DNA of 64,000 nucleotides, from NCBI GenBank assembly GCA_027483465.1, contig JAIXUQ010000034.1:123790-187789 (forward strand), in the 5' to 3' direction. This document shows positions 12,288 through 21,156 of the stretch, piece by piece. Both the position numbers and the translations under genes were made by a program. Position 1 is the first letter of the stretch. Each line of letters begins with the position of its first letter. The stretch is from Sphingomonadales bacterium. GTDB lineage: Bacteria > Pseudomonadota > Alphaproteobacteria > Sphingomonadales > Sphingomonadaceae. The notes beneath the pieces were generated by a model, which worked only from the letters and a program-made list of their open reading frames with translations, did not search any database and had not been told where the DNA came from.

Positions 12288-12920
12288 TCAAGGGATACCG
12301 GTCAGCTTGTGGGTTTGCAGGCTGAGCCGCCATTTGGGGTGCGCCAGGCAATAGGCAATTGCGGCCTGCACATGGGCATCCCGGTTGGGCCCATCCATCG
12401 GCTGCAGGAAGAAATGCTGGAAATCAAGGGCGTCAAACCGCTCCGGCATGGCCTTGACTTGCGGGTAGACCAGTTTCAGCTCGTTGCCCGCCGTAAGCGC
12501 CAGCGGCGCATCCGCCTTGGGTGACACGCAAATCCAGTCGATACCGGGCGGCGGCACCTGCGTGCCATTGGTTTCGATGGCGATTTCAAAACCATGGGCA
12601 TGCAAGGCCGCCACCAGCGCCGGATCGAGTTGCAGCAGCGGCTCGCCACCGGTGCAGACGACCAGCCGGTGATCGCGCGCTGGGCCCCAGCAGCGCGCCA
12701 CCGCATCCGCAAGGCCGGCCGCATCGGCAAATTTGCCGCCGCCCGGGCCATCGGTGCCGATGAAATCCGTGTCACAGAATGTGCAGACGGCGGTGGCCCG
12801 GTCCTGCTCCCGGCCCGACCAGAGGTTGCAGCCGGCAAAGCGCAGGAACACTGCCCGCCGGCCGGTCTGGGCGCCTTCACCCTGAAGGGTGAGGAACAAT
12901 TCCTTGACGGAATAGCTCAT
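12288..12920 (-). CDS. queE: 7-carboxy-7-deazaguanine synthase
   Basis: Radical-SAM enzyme that converts carboxytetrahydropterin to 7-carboxy-7-deazaguanine. The 210-residue protein begins [20 protein letters not shown], the usual QueE start. The Fe-S cysteines lie in [23 protein letters not shown], a long-spaced CX14CX2C form seen in one class of QueE instead of CX3CX2[12 protein letters not shown] and SPKADAPL follow as SAM- and substrate-binding segments. Its ATG overlaps the queC stop (ATGA), so the two consecutive pathway enzymes are translationally coupled. Last gene of the argD-argF-hslO-queC-queE set. Confidence 0.95.
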   Translation of the reverse strand: MSYSVKELFLTLQGEGAQTGRRAVFLRFAGCNLWSGREQDRATAVCTFCDTDFIGTDGPGGGKFADAAGLADAVARCWGPARDHRLVVCTGGEPLLQLDPALVAALHAHGFEIAIETNGTQVPPPGIDWICVSPKADAPLALTAGNELKLVYPQVKAMPERFDALDFQHFFLQPMDGPNRDAHVQAAIAYCLAHPKWRLSLQTHKLTGIP

Positions 12921-13585
12921 GCGGCGGGATCGGCAATGCCGGCCTCGGCAAAGCCCTTGGCACGCAGGCGGCAACTGTCACACAGGCCGCACGGCCGGCC
13001 TTCGGGCGTTGGGTCATAGCAGGACCAAGTGAGGTGCAGCGGCGCGCCAACGGCCTGCGCGGCGGCGATGATCCCGGCCTTGTCCAGCCGCATCAACGGG
13101 GTGTGGACGGTGAAGCGCTCGCCTTCCACCCCGGCCTTGGTGGCGCTGTTGGCCATGGTTTCAAAGGCGGCGATGAATTCGGGGCGGCAATCGGGATAGC
13201 CGGAATAATCCAGCGCATTCACCCCGATGAACAGGTCGCGCGCACCGGCCGCCTCGGCCCAGCCCAGCGCCACCGACAGGAAGATGGTGTTGCGCGCCGG
13301 CACATAGGTGACCGGTATGCCCGGCTCTACCCCGTTCTTGGGCACGGCGATGTCGGCCGTGAGCGCCGAGCCGCCAAAGCCGGTGAGATCGAGCGGCAGC
13401 ACGATATGCCGCTCGGCCCCCAGCGCCTCGGCAACCCTGGCGGCATGGTCCAGCTCGATGCGGTGGCGTTGGTTGTAATCGATCGTCAAGGCCAGCAGAC
13501 GCCAGCCCTCGGCGCGGGCGATGGCGGCAACCGTGGTGGAATCAAGCCCGCCCGACAGCAGGACGACCGCCAGCTTGCCGTTCAT
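12917..13585 (-). CDS. queC: 7-cyano-7-deazaguanine synthase
   Basis: ATP-dependent conversion of 7-carboxy-7-deazaguanine to preQ0. The 222-residue protein starts [20 protein letters not shown], with the N-type ATP pyrophosphatase P-loop SGGLDST at about residue 10. The zinc-binding cysteines are in the C-terminus: [18 protein letters not shown]. Its start overlaps the hslO stop and its stop overlaps the queE start, both as ATGA, so three genes are read in close sequence. Confidence 0.96.
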   Translation of the reverse strand: MNGKLAVVLLSGGLDSTTVAAIARAEGWRLLALTIDYNQRHRIELDHAARVAEALGAERHIVLPLDLTGFGGSALTADIAVPKNGVEPGIPVTYVPARNTIFLSVALGWAEAAGARDLFIGVNALDYSGYPDCRPEFIAAFETMANSATKAGVEGERFTVHTPLMRLDKAGIIAAAQAVGAPLHLTWSCYDPTPEGRPCGLCDSCRLRAKGFAEAGIADPAA

Positions 13586-14484
13586 GCCGCGATCCCGAAC
13601 ACCCGGCTGCAGAATTGGCAATCCACGCTGATCAGGCCCTTGTCATCGCGCATTTCGGCGCGCTCGCTCTCCGGAAAGCGCATCAGCACGTCGCGGATAT
13701 GCGCCGCCGAACAGCGGCAGCCCTTCACCGGCGTGGGGCCGGGAACCACGCGCACCTGCTCCTCGTGGAACAGCCGCCACAGGAGTTGCTCGGCCGACAG
13801 GTCAATGTCTGTCAGCTCGTCGGCGGTGGTCGTGGCCGCCAATGCCGCCACATGCTCCCAATCCGGGTGCTGTTCGCCGGCATCCAGCCGTTCGCCGCCG
13901 ATTTCGGCACGGGCCAGATGTTGGATCAACAGGCCGCCGGCCAGCCAGCCGCCCATGCCACCATTTTCGGCGCTGCCGGCCACGCCGATGCGCATCAGGG
14001 TGGGCAATTGCTCGGACTGGCTGAACCAGCCTTCCAGCGCTGCGGCCAGGCTGTGGCCTTCCAGCGGCACGATCCCTTGCCAGCGCTCTTCAGAACTGAC
14101 CTGATCAACGGTGATCGCCAGATAGCCCTTGCCGAACAGGGCCGGCAAGGACATGGCTTCCGAAACAACGGCTTGTTCATCAAACTTGAGATAGCCGCGC
14201 AGTTCGCCGGCCCGCCAGTCACAGGCCAGCAACTCAACGACGCCGCCCTTGGCCTGGGCCTGAACCGTCACCTGGCCATCGTCCTGCCGCATGGTGGCGC
14301 CCACCAGCGCGGTGAGCGTGAGCGCTTCGGCGAGCAGGCGGATCAGCGGCTCGGGATAGGGATGGGCGGCCAGGATGGCATTGAGGGTGGCGTCCAGCCG
14401 CACCACCTGCCCGCGCGCGTTGCGCGCCGGCACCATGAAGCCCAGCGTGCGATCGGCGGTGGGGGCGATGCCTTCAGCCACCAT
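13582..14484 (-). CDS. hslO: Hsp33 redox-regulated chaperone
   Basis: Holdase chaperone activated by oxidative unfolding. The 300-residue protein carries the four zinc cysteines near the C-terminus, CRC within [13 protein letters not shown] and CQFC within [13 protein letters not shown], which form the redox switch. The N-terminal domain shows [20 protein letters not shown]. The start at 14484 shares a base with the argF stop (TGATG), and its stop overlaps queC. Its place between arginine and queuosine genes gives no functional hint beyond co-expression. Confidence 0.94.
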   Translation of the reverse strand: MVAEGIAPTADRTLGFMVPARNARGQVVRLDATLNAILAAHPYPEPLIRLLAEALTLTALVGATMRQDDGQVTVQAQAKGGVVELLACDWRAGELRGYLKFDEQAVVSEAMSLPALFGKGYLAITVDQVSSEERWQGIVPLEGHSLAAALEGWFSQSEQLPTLMRIGVAGSAENGGMGGWLAGGLLIQHLARAEIGGERLDAGEQHPDWEHVAALAATTTADELTDIDLSAEQLLWRLFHEEQVRVVPGPTPVKGCRCSAAHIRDVLMRFPESERAEMRDDKGLISVDCQFCSRVFGIAA

Positions 14485-15422
14485 CAGATGCCGGCCCCAA
14501 CATGACCAAGGCACCAGAGCAGGATGGCCTTTTGCACATGCAGGCGGTTTTCCGCCTCGTCCCACACCGCCGAAGCGACGCCGTCCATCACGCTGTTGGT
14601 CACTTCATCGCCGCGGTGGGCGGGCAGGCAATGCAGGAAGATCGCGCCCGGCGCGGCCTTGGCCATCAGCGCATCATTGACCTGGAAAGGCTGGCAGGCC
14701 GCCATTTTCTCCTTGCTGTCGGCCTGGCCCATGGAAACCCAGGTGTCGGTGACCACGACTTCGGCACCGTCCACCGCCGCCTCGGCACTGTGCACCAGAT
14801 CGATGCAGCCGCCGCGCGCGCAGGCCGTGGCCATCACGCCCGAATCGGGTTCCAGGCCGCGTGGCACACCCACCTTCAGATCGAACTTCAACAGGCTGCT
14901 GGCCTCGATCAGCGAATTGGTCATGTTGTTGCCATCGCCGACATAGGCCCAGGTCGATCCCGCCACCGGGCGGCCGGCGCGTTCCTCGAACGTCATGATA
15001 TCGGCCATCACCTGGCAGGGGTGCGACAGGTCGGTCAGGCCATTGATCACCGGAATGCCGGCATGCTCGGCCAGTTGTTCCAGCTTTTCATGGTTGTTGG
15101 TGCGCAGCATCAACGCATCCACCATGCGGCTTAGCACGCGGGCGGTGTCGGCGATGGTCTCGCCGCGGCCCAGTTGCATTTCGCCGGCGCTGGAAACGAT
15201 GGTGGTGGCGCCCAATTGCCGCGCCGCCATGTCAAAGGAAAAGCGCGTGCGGGTGCTCGGCTTTTCAAAGATCATGCCCAGCACATGGCCGGCCAGCGGC
15301 GCATCGGCATCCACGCGGCCCTTGGGCCAGCCGGCGCGAGCGGCCTTGCGGCGGTGCGCTTCATCCAGAATGGCCCGCAGGCCGGTGGGTGTGGCAGTGG
15401 CCAGATCAAGAAAATGCGGCAT
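14484..15422 (-). CDS. argF: Ornithine carbamoyltransferase
   Basis: Makes citrulline from ornithine and carbamoyl phosphate. The 312-residue protein has the carbamoyl-phosphate loop KPSTRTRFSFD near residue 57, the HPCQ segment (LSHPCQVMAD), and the ornithine-binding HCLPAHRG near 264, all diagnostic of OTCase rather than aspartate transcarbamoylase. It lies 41 bp after argD and overlaps hslO by one base. Carbamoyl phosphate can come from CarAB, encoded about 27 kb away. Confidence 0.96.
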   Translation of the reverse strand: MPHFLDLATATPTGLRAILDEAHRRKAARAGWPKGRVDADAPLAGHVLGMIFEKPSTRTRFSFDMAARQLGATTIVSSAGEMQLGRGETIADTARVLSRMVDALMLRTNNHEKLEQLAEHAGIPVINGLTDLSHPCQVMADIMTFEERAGRPVAGSTWAYVGDGNNMTNSLIEASSLLKFDLKVGVPRGLEPDSGVMATACARGGCIDLVHSAEAAVDGAEVVVTDTWVSMGQADSKEKMAACQPFQVNDALMAKAAPGAIFLHCLPAHRGDEVTNSVMDGVASAVWDEAENRLHVQKAILLWCLGHVGAGI

Positions 15423-15463
15423 TGTTCAATCATCCTCTCCTCCCGCGGTGCAGGAGGGGAATT

Positions 15464-16651
15464 TCAGGCGGCGGCAGCCGGAGACCAGCTGCGGGCGGCG
15501 GCCGACAGCCGCTCCACACATTCGCGGATCTGCTGTTCGCCAATGGTGAGCGGCGGCAACAGGCGCACCACATTGTCACCGGCGGCCACCGCCAGGATGC
15601 CGTGGCTGCGGGCGTGGGCAACGAAGGCGCGGCTGTCGCTCTTCAGCTTGAGGCCCAGCATCAGGCCCTGGCCGCGCACATGATCGAACAGATCATCATG
15701 GTTGGGGATCATCTGCTCCAGCGCCTGGGTGAGGCGGGCGCCCATCTCGCGCACCTGGGCCAGAAAGGCCGGTTCGGTGACGATATCCAGCACCGCCTCA
15801 CAGGCCGCCATGGCCAGCGGATTGCCGCCATAGGTGCTGCCGTGGGTGCCGACCACCATGCCGGCGGCGGCCTTTTCGGTGGCCAGGCAGGCACCCACCG
15901 GGAAGCCGCCGCCGATGCCCTTGGCGATGGCCATGATATCGGGCGTGACGCCATAAAGCTCGTGCGCGAACAGGGCGCCGGTGCGGGCGACGCCGCACTG
16001 CACCTCATCCAGGATCAGCAGCAGGCCATGCTTGTCGGCCAGGGCGCGCAGGCCCTTGAGGAATTCCGGGCTGGCCGGGCGGATGCCGCCTTCGCCCTGG
16101 ATCGGCTCCACCATGAACGCGCCCACCGTGTCGTCGATGGCGGCTTCGGCCGCGGCCAGATCGTCAAACTTCACCACCCGGAACCAGTCCGGCAGCGGTT
16201 CAAAGCCCTTGCGCAGCTTTTCCTGATCGGTGGCCGAGATGGTGGCCAGGGTGCGGCCATGGAAGGCATTGGAGAAGGTGATGATGCGGTGCCTGTGCGG
16301 ATTGCCGGTGGCATAATGATAGGCAAAGGCGGTCTTCACCGCGCACTCGATCGCCTCGGCCCCGCTGTTGGTGAAAAACACCGTGTCGGCAAAGGTCAGA
16401 TCAACCAGCCGCTGGGCCAGATGTTCCTGGGCCGGCACCTTGTAGAGATTGGAGGTGTGCATCAGCGTGGCGGCCTGGCGCTGGATGGACTGCACCAGAT
16501 GGGGATGGCCATGGCCAAGGCAATTGACCGCGATGCCGCTGGCCATGTCCAACCACTCGCGCCCCTGCGCGTCATAAAGATAGCAACCGTCACCACGGAC
16601 CGGCGCCACCTCGCAGCGGCCATAAACCGGCATCAGCGGGGTGATGGTCAT
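15464..16651 (-). CDS. argD: Acetylornithine aminotransferase (class III)
   Basis: Transfers the amino group between glutamate and N-acetylglutamate semialdehyde in arginine synthesis; the family often also accepts succinyl-diaminopimelate intermediates. The 395-residue protein shows [27 protein letters not shown] and the PLP lysine in [16 protein letters not shown] near residue 242. The start [12 protein letters not shown] at 16651 has AAGGAG upstream. First gene of argD-argF-hslO-queC-queE; a promoter and terminator-like hairpin lie in the leader. Confidence 0.94.
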   Translation of the reverse strand: MTITPLMPVYGRCEVAPVRGDGCYLYDAQGREWLDMASGIAVNCLGHGHPHLVQSIQRQAATLMHTSNLYKVPAQEHLAQRLVDLTFADTVFFTNSGAEAIECAVKTAFAYHYATGNPHRHRIITFSNAFHGRTLATISATDQEKLRKGFEPLPDWFRVVKFDDLAAAEAAIDDTVGAFMVEPIQGEGGIRPASPEFLKGLRALADKHGLLLILDEVQCGVARTGALFAHELYGVTPDIMAIAKGIGGGFPVGACLATEKAAAGMVVGTHGSTYGGNPLAMAACEAVLDIVTEPAFLAQVREMGARLTQALEQMIPNHDDLFDHVRGQGLMLGLKLKSDSRAFVAHARSHGILAVAAGDNVVRLLPPLTIGEQQIRECVERLSAAARSWSPAAAA

Positions 16652-16700
16652 CGACGGGCACTCCTTGCAGGCCGGCGCGGCCGGCGGATGAAGCAAATTG

Positions 16701-16722
16701 AAAAAGGCGGCACGGGGCCGCC
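16701..16722 (-). terminator. Terminator-like hairpin in the argD leader
   Basis: On the minus strand GGCGGC (722-717 side) pairs with GCCGCC around a five-base loop, extended by flanking A and T bases, and runs straight into TTTTT. It lies about 50 bp upstream of the argD start and just downstream of a good promoter, so RNA for argD must pass through it. It could be an attenuator or a 5' stabilising hairpin. No plus-strand gene ends here. Confidence 0.55.
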
Positions 16723-16736
16723 CTTTCGCTGCCGCC

Positions 16737-16765
16737 TCTATATCGCCTCACCCGCGCCGGCTCAA
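16737..16765 (-). promoter_or_regulatory. Probable sigma-70 promoter of argD
   Basis: On the minus strand TTGAGC (16765-16760) and TATAGA (16742-16737) are separated by exactly 17 bp. Transcription would start near 16730, at the foot of the terminator-like hairpin. The spacing and hexamer quality are the best seen near any operon in this window. Confidence 0.6.
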
Positions 16766-16824
16766 CCCCGGATGTCCCCCGCCGGCATTGACCGGCACGG
16801 CATGGCTGGGGCAGGGCTGCGCCC

Positions 16825-17301
16825 ATGTCTCATGCCGATGTTCTGGCCTGGCTGGCCATCAATGCGCCCGATGTGCCGGTGATCATTCCCGGCCAGTCCA
16901 CCGCCACCGTGGCCGAGGCGGCGGCCGCGCTGGGGGTGGAGCCGGCCCGCATCGCCAAATCGCTGGCCATGCGGGTGAACGGCGAAGCGCTGTTGCTGGT
17001 GACCAGCGGCACCGCGCGGCTGGACAATCAGAAATGCCGCGCCGCGCTGGGCGGCAAGCCGCGGATGCTGGATGCCGAAGAAACCCTGGCGTTGACCGGC
17101 CATGCCGTGGGGGGCGTCTGCCCCTTCGGCCTCAAGACCCCGATGCCGGTGTGGCTGGATGTGTCGTTGCGGGCCTTTGATTCGGTGTTTCCGGCCGCTG
17201 GCAGCCGCGACAGCTCGGTGGAGATCGCGCCGCAGCGGCTGGCCGATCTTCTGGCCAGGGGTTGGGTGGACGCCTGCAAGCAGCCGGATCAGCCGGTGTA
17301 G
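16825..17301 (+). CDS. YbaK/EbsC-family aminoacyl-tRNA deacylase
   Basis: A 158-residue single-domain protein (MSHADVLAWLAINAPDVPV) of the YbaK/ProX editing fold: the conserved lysine region RIAKSLAMRVNG, TSGTARLDNQK, and GGVCPFGLKTPMPVWLD. Such proteins hydrolyse mischarged Cys- or Ala-tRNA(Pro) in trans, or other mischarged tRNAs; the exact specificity cannot be told from sequence alone. The ProRS at 54441-55751 lacks the internal editing insertion, so a free deacylase fits. The gene is divergent from argD and its end overlaps the convergent ABC1 kinase gene by 13 bp. Confidence 0.85.
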   Translation: MSHADVLAWLAINAPDVPVIIPGQSTATVAEAAAALGVEPARIAKSLAMRVNGEALLLVTSGTARLDNQKCRAALGGKPRMLDAEETLALTGHAVGGVCPFGLKTPMPVWLDVSLRAFDSVFPAAGSRDSSVEIAPQRLADLLARGWVDACKQPDQPV

Positions 17302-18602
17302 GGCCGCACCAGCGCCGCCACGTCCACCCGGGCCTTCAGCCGGGCGGCGAGCAGATACATGCCGGCGATCTTGCGCTGGATGAACAGCACATCCGGCGGC
17401 GGCGCGGTGAAATGCTCACGCTGGCCGATCAGCGTCTGGGATTGGTCCTTGAGATTGCCGGCCAGGCCGCCGGCGCCGAAATCGAACGGACCATCCATGC
17501 GCAGCGGCTGGAAGCCATCCCGCGCCATCGCGAGGATGGTCTCGCGCATGGCGGCCGGTGCCCCGGCCGGCAGGATGCCGATATCGGCCATCGCTGCCAG
17601 CAGCGCGGCATCATCGCCGGCCAGGCCCGATGCCAGCAGGGCGCGATACCCGTCGCTGATCGCATCGGGCACCACGCGCGCGGCGCCGAAATCCAGCAGG
17701 ATCAGCCGGCCGCTGTTCAGATCATAGCGATAATTGGCGAAATTGGGATCGGTCTGCATCAACCGCCAATCGAACAATTCGGCCATCAGGATGCGCAGCA
17801 TCAGGGTCATCAGCCGGTCGCGCTCGGCCTGGGGCAGGGCGGCCGCCTTGTCGATGGCCACGCCCTTGACATGGCTCATGGCCAATATCGTCGGGCGCGA
17901 CAGATCGGCGGCCAGCGCGGGCACCACCACATCGGGCCAATCGCGGGCCAGTTCGCCAAAGCGCGCCAGCATCGCGGCCTCGCGGGCGTAATCCGCCTCC
18001 TCGTGCAGCTGGCGCTTGGCTTCGGCCAGCAACGGTTCCACGGCAAAGCCGGGCGGCAACAGGCCGGAAAGCTTCACCAGCGTCGCCACATTGTCCACAT
18101 CGGCATCGATGCTGGCCGCAACGCCGGGATATTGCACCTTGATCGCCAGATCGCGGCCATCCCGTGCCACCGCCCGATGCACCTGCCCGATCGATGCAGC
18201 GGCGATCGGGGCACGGTCAAAGCGCTGGAACTGGGCCTCCCAGCCCGGCCCCCAGCCGGCGGTGAGCGCCTCGTTCAGCTGCTTGTCGGGCATTGGATCA
18301 GCTTCGGCGCGCAACCGGGCCAGAATGTCGGACAGCTCGCGCGGCAGCACATCGCCGCCATCCATGCTGATCAATTGGCCCAGCTTCATTGCCGCGCCGC
18401 GCAACCGCGCCAATTCATCGGCCAGCCGGCGGGCATTGGCGGGGGTGAGCAGCAGGCTGGGCAGATCGGGCTTCTGCCCCTTCAGCATTTCCCGCGCACC
18501 GCCGCCAATCACGTTACCGGCAATGCCACCGGCCAGCCGGCCAAAGCCGGCCAGGCGTGACAAGCGGGAGGAGGGAACGGTGCGGGGGCGGGCTGGAAGC
18601 AT
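17289..18602 (-). CDS. ABC1/AarF (UbiB-like) atypical kinase
   Basis: The 437-residue protein has ABC1 kinase marks: the KxGQ motif in GAAMKLGQLISMDG, the Ala-rich loop PIAAASIGQVHRA, IKVQYPG with the ATP-contacting lysine, LLDFGAAR as the metal-binding motif, and QTDPNFANY as the catalytic-loop equivalent. UbiB-type members support ubiquinone synthesis or lipid handling at the membrane; this one lacks an obvious C-terminal pair of membrane helices, so it is closer to the soluble AarF group. It lies 59 bp downstream of the wax ester/DGAT gene, hinting at lipid-related co-expression. Confidence 0.85.
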   Translation of the reverse strand: MLPARPRTVPSSRLSRLAGFGRLAGGIAGNVIGGGAREMLKGQKPDLPSLLLTPANARRLADELARLRGAAMKLGQLISMDGGDVLPRELSDILARLRAEADPMPDKQLNEALTAGWGPGWEAQFQRFDRAPIAAASIGQVHRAVARDGRDLAIKVQYPGVAASIDADVDNVATLVKLSGLLPPGFAVEPLLAEAKRQLHEEADYAREAAMLARFGELARDWPDVVVPALAADLSRPTILAMSHVKGVAIDKAAALPQAERDRLMTLMLRILMAELFDWRLMQTDPNFANYRYDLNSGRLILLDFGAARVVPDAISDGYRALLASGLAGDDAALLAAMADIGILPAGAPAAMRETILAMARDGFQPLRMDGPFDFGAGGLAGNLKDQSQTLIGQREHFTAPPPDVLFIQRKIAGMYLLAARLKARVDVAALVRPYTG

Positions 18603-18661
18603 GGCAACTGCCTTGCGCCGCAGCCGCAGCCAGCGCCAGTGCGGGTGATTGCCGCGCTGGC

Positions 18662-20194
18662 TCAGGCTGCCAGCGCGAACGCCGCTTCCAGCACGTCCAA
18701 CTCATCGGCCAGCATGTCGGCCAGTCGCTGCACATCGGGCAGGATGTTGGCCCCGGCGATCAGGCCGAATTCCAGCTGATCCCGATAGCTTTGCACCGTG
18801 ATGTTGAGCGCCATGCCATGGGTGACGATCGAGACGGGATAGAGATGCAGCAATTCCGCGCCGGCGGCATAGAGCGACATGCGCGGCCCTGGCACGTTGG
18901 AAATGCAGACATTGGTGGCCGGCGGCAACACATCGGCGAGACCCGAGCGGGAATAAAGCAGGGCCAGCAATTGCGCCGCCATCGGCAGGCCGAGCGCCGA
19001 GGCGTTGGTCATCAGCGGCACGAACTCCTTGAACGGGCTCACCATGGCCTTGGCCTTGCCAGCCTCGCCAATGATCGTTGCCAGCCGCTGTTTGGGATCA
19101 GCAATGTCGGTCGCCAGCGGGCAGATCATCGCAAACACCTGGTTGTTGGTGTTGGCATTGCCCTCCTCGCGCAGCGAGATCGGCACCCCGGCGGTGAGCG
19201 GCTTGGCCGGCACATCGCCGGTTTCGGCCAGATAGCGGCGCAACATGCCGGCCGAAAGCGCCATCACGGCATCGTTGATCGAACCGCCGGCCGCCTTGCC
19301 CATTGCCTTCACGCGTGAGAGCGGCAGGGTGATGCTGCCAAAAGCGCGTTCTGAACTGATCGACTTGTTGAGCGGGGTCTTGGGCGCGACCAGCGTTTGC
19401 AGATCATTCACCCGGGCCGGATCGAGGAAACCAGCGAGGCTGCGCGTGGCGGCGCCGGCCATGGCCGGCAAGGCGGCGGCGAACTTGACCCCAAGTTCCA
19501 CCTGGCCAGCGACATGATCCAGCAGAACGGAGCCGAGATCGGTCTTGCCCGAGCGTGGCAGCTTGAAATTCACCGCATCGGGCGAGAAGGGCGCCTGCCA
19601 GAAGCGCAAATAGGACTCCATCGCGCTGTTGGCGGCTTCGGCCAGGCCCGGTTTTTCGGCCTGATCCGGCTTGGCCTGGGCCGTCGCGCGGGGGCGTGGC
19701 CGGGCATCGGGCACCACATCATAGATGATCCTGGTGAGCGCCATGCCGGCACCGCCATCGATCAGTGCGTGGTGGATCTTCACATAGAGGCCGACCTGAT
19801 TGCCCGGCATGTTTTCAAACAGATAGAATTCCCACAGCGGCCGGGCGCGGTTGAGCAGCTTGGCATGCATCCAGCCCACGGTGCGCCGCAGCGCGGCCAT
19901 GTCGCTGGGGGCCGCCAGACTTGCGCGGAAAATCTGCCGGTTGATGTCGAACTGCTCGTCCTCGATCCAGCTGGGATGATCGAAATCCAGCACGGTGCGG
20001 GCCAGCTTGCGCTTGAGCATCGGTGCATCTTCGATACGGTCGGCAATCTGGGCCTTGAAGGCTTCGAAAAAATCGCCCTGATAATCGTTGGGCAACTGGA
20101 ACATTGAAAGCGAGCCGACATGCATCGGCATTTCCGGCGTTTCCATGTACAGAAAGCCGGCATCCAGCGTGGACAATTTCACGGCTTCGGCCAT
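18662..20194 (-). CDS. Wax ester synthase/diacylglycerol acyltransferase (WS/DGAT)
   Basis: A 510-residue acyltransferase that esterifies acyl-CoA to fatty alcohol or diacylglycerol, making storage wax or triacylglycerol. The start MAEAVKLSTLDAGFLYMETPEMPMHVGS matches WS/DGAT N-termini; the catalytic HHxxxDG motif is KIHHALIDGGAG near residue 140, and the C-terminal domain shows NVPGPR and the GLIAGANILPDV region. It lies 71 bp after an alpha/beta hydrolase gene and upstream of an ABC1 kinase, all on the minus strand. Substrate preference is not readable. Confidence 0.92.
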   Translation of the reverse strand: MAEAVKLSTLDAGFLYMETPEMPMHVGSLSMFQLPNDYQGDFFEAFKAQIADRIEDAPMLKRKLARTVLDFDHPSWIEDEQFDINRQIFRASLAAPSDMAALRRTVGWMHAKLLNRARPLWEFYLFENMPGNQVGLYVKIHHALIDGGAGMALTRIIYDVVPDARPRPRATAQAKPDQAEKPGLAEAANSAMESYLRFWQAPFSPDAVNFKLPRSGKTDLGSVLLDHVAGQVELGVKFAAALPAMAGAATRSLAGFLDPARVNDLQTLVAPKTPLNKSISSERAFGSITLPLSRVKAMGKAAGGSINDAVMALSAGMLRRYLAETGDVPAKPLTAGVPISLREEGNANTNNQVFAMICPLATDIADPKQRLATIIGEAGKAKAMVSPFKEFVPLMTNASALGLPMAAQLLALLYSRSGLADVLPPATNVCISNVPGPRMSLYAAGAELLHLYPVSIVTHGMALNITVQSYRDQLEFGLIAGANILPDVQRLADMLADELDVLEAAFALAA

Positions 20195-20265
20195 TGGCCC
20201 GCTCCCCCCATTTTCCCCAGTGCGGGAGAGTGCGGGGCTCGGCCGTGCAAAGTCAACAGCCGCTT

Positions 20266-21033
20266 TCACCCGGCATAGGCAAAGCCGAACGGCCCGGAGC
20301 GACGGAAGGGCGTGAAGCTGCCCTCTGGCTGGGCCAGCCGATCGGCCACTGCCCACAGGGCCGCGGGGTTGACCCCGATGCCGAGATGGCTGGCCAGATG
20401 CACCTCGATGTTTTCGGCATTTGGCGCCGGCCTGGCGATGCAGGTGCGCCAGTTCACCACGCCATCAAGCCTGGTGTAGATCGACGAATTGGGCACCGGC
20501 AGATCGCCGGCGAGCAGCGAGAGATCATTGGGATCCGGCTCGCCCTCCTTTGACATATACTCATAGAGTTTCTTGGCCTTGGTGGCATTGATGTCGCCGG
20601 AAAACGGGCTGCCAAGGGTGATCACCATGCGCACGGCTTCAGGATTGGTGAGCGCCAGATAACGGGCAAACACGCCGCCCAGGCTCCATCCCACCAACGA
20701 GACCTTGCGCCCGGCTTCGGCATGAAGATCGGCCAGTTGCTGGCGCAGATGATCGCGCATCTTGTAAAAGCGGCCGAGGTTGCGGCCATTGCCCCAGGGC
20801 CGGGCATCATGGCCCAGATCGGTCAGATATCGGCGCAGCGGCGCCGTTGAGGTGTCGCTCGCCATGAAGCCGGGCAGCACCAGCACCGGGTGGCCATCGC
20901 CCTTGGGTGCTGTCATCATCAGGGGGCGGGTGGCGAGCGCGGCCGCCAGTTCCATCAGGCCCCGGCCTTCAGACAGGGTCAGCAGCACCGATGGCGGCTT
21001 CAGGCCGGGTCGGCTGTGGGTTGCGGTGGACAT
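20266..21033 (-). CDS. Alpha/beta hydrolase, lipase-like
   Basis: A 255-residue cytoplasmic hydrolase with LVLPGFMASDTSTAPLRRYL as the oxyanion region, the nucleophile elbow GWSLGG (Ser near residue 114), and ASHLGIGVNP carrying the probable catalytic His. No signal peptide is seen. It resembles the lipase-like proteins that accompany WS/DGAT genes and may hydrolyse stored neutral lipid or provide substrate; this is inferred from position. About 120 bp separate it from the upstream Cys/His-rich gene. Confidence 0.8.
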   Translation of the reverse strand: MSTATHSRPGLKPPSVLLTLSEGRGLMELAAALATRPLMMTAPKGDGHPVLVLPGFMASDTSTAPLRRYLTDLGHDARPWGNGRNLGRFYKMRDHLRQQLADLHAEAGRKVSLVGWSLGGVFARYLALTNPEAVRMVITLGSPFSGDINATKAKKLYEYMSKEGEPDPNDLSLLAGDLPVPNSSIYTRLDGVVNWRTCIARPAPNAENIEVHLASHLGIGVNPAALWAVADRLAQPEGSFTPFRRSGPFGFAYAG

Positions 21034-21123
21034 CGCTGGCCTGCTTTCCAAAAAAGCGTGTGGCCGCCATGTTGCACCGACCGCCGGCCAACACAATGCG
21101 CGTGGATGTCATGTTTGTGGCAC

Positions 21124-21149
21124 GGGGCCGGCGGCGAACCGCCGGCCCC
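21124..21149 (-). terminator. GC-rich hairpin after the Cys/His-rich gene
   Basis: A perfect 11-bp stem (GGGGCCGGCGG with its complement) closes on a four-base loop, directly after the stop at 21157. No T-run follows on either strand, so termination is uncertain; it may block 3' exonucleases. Confidence 0.4.
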
Positions 21150-21156
21150 GGCCGGA

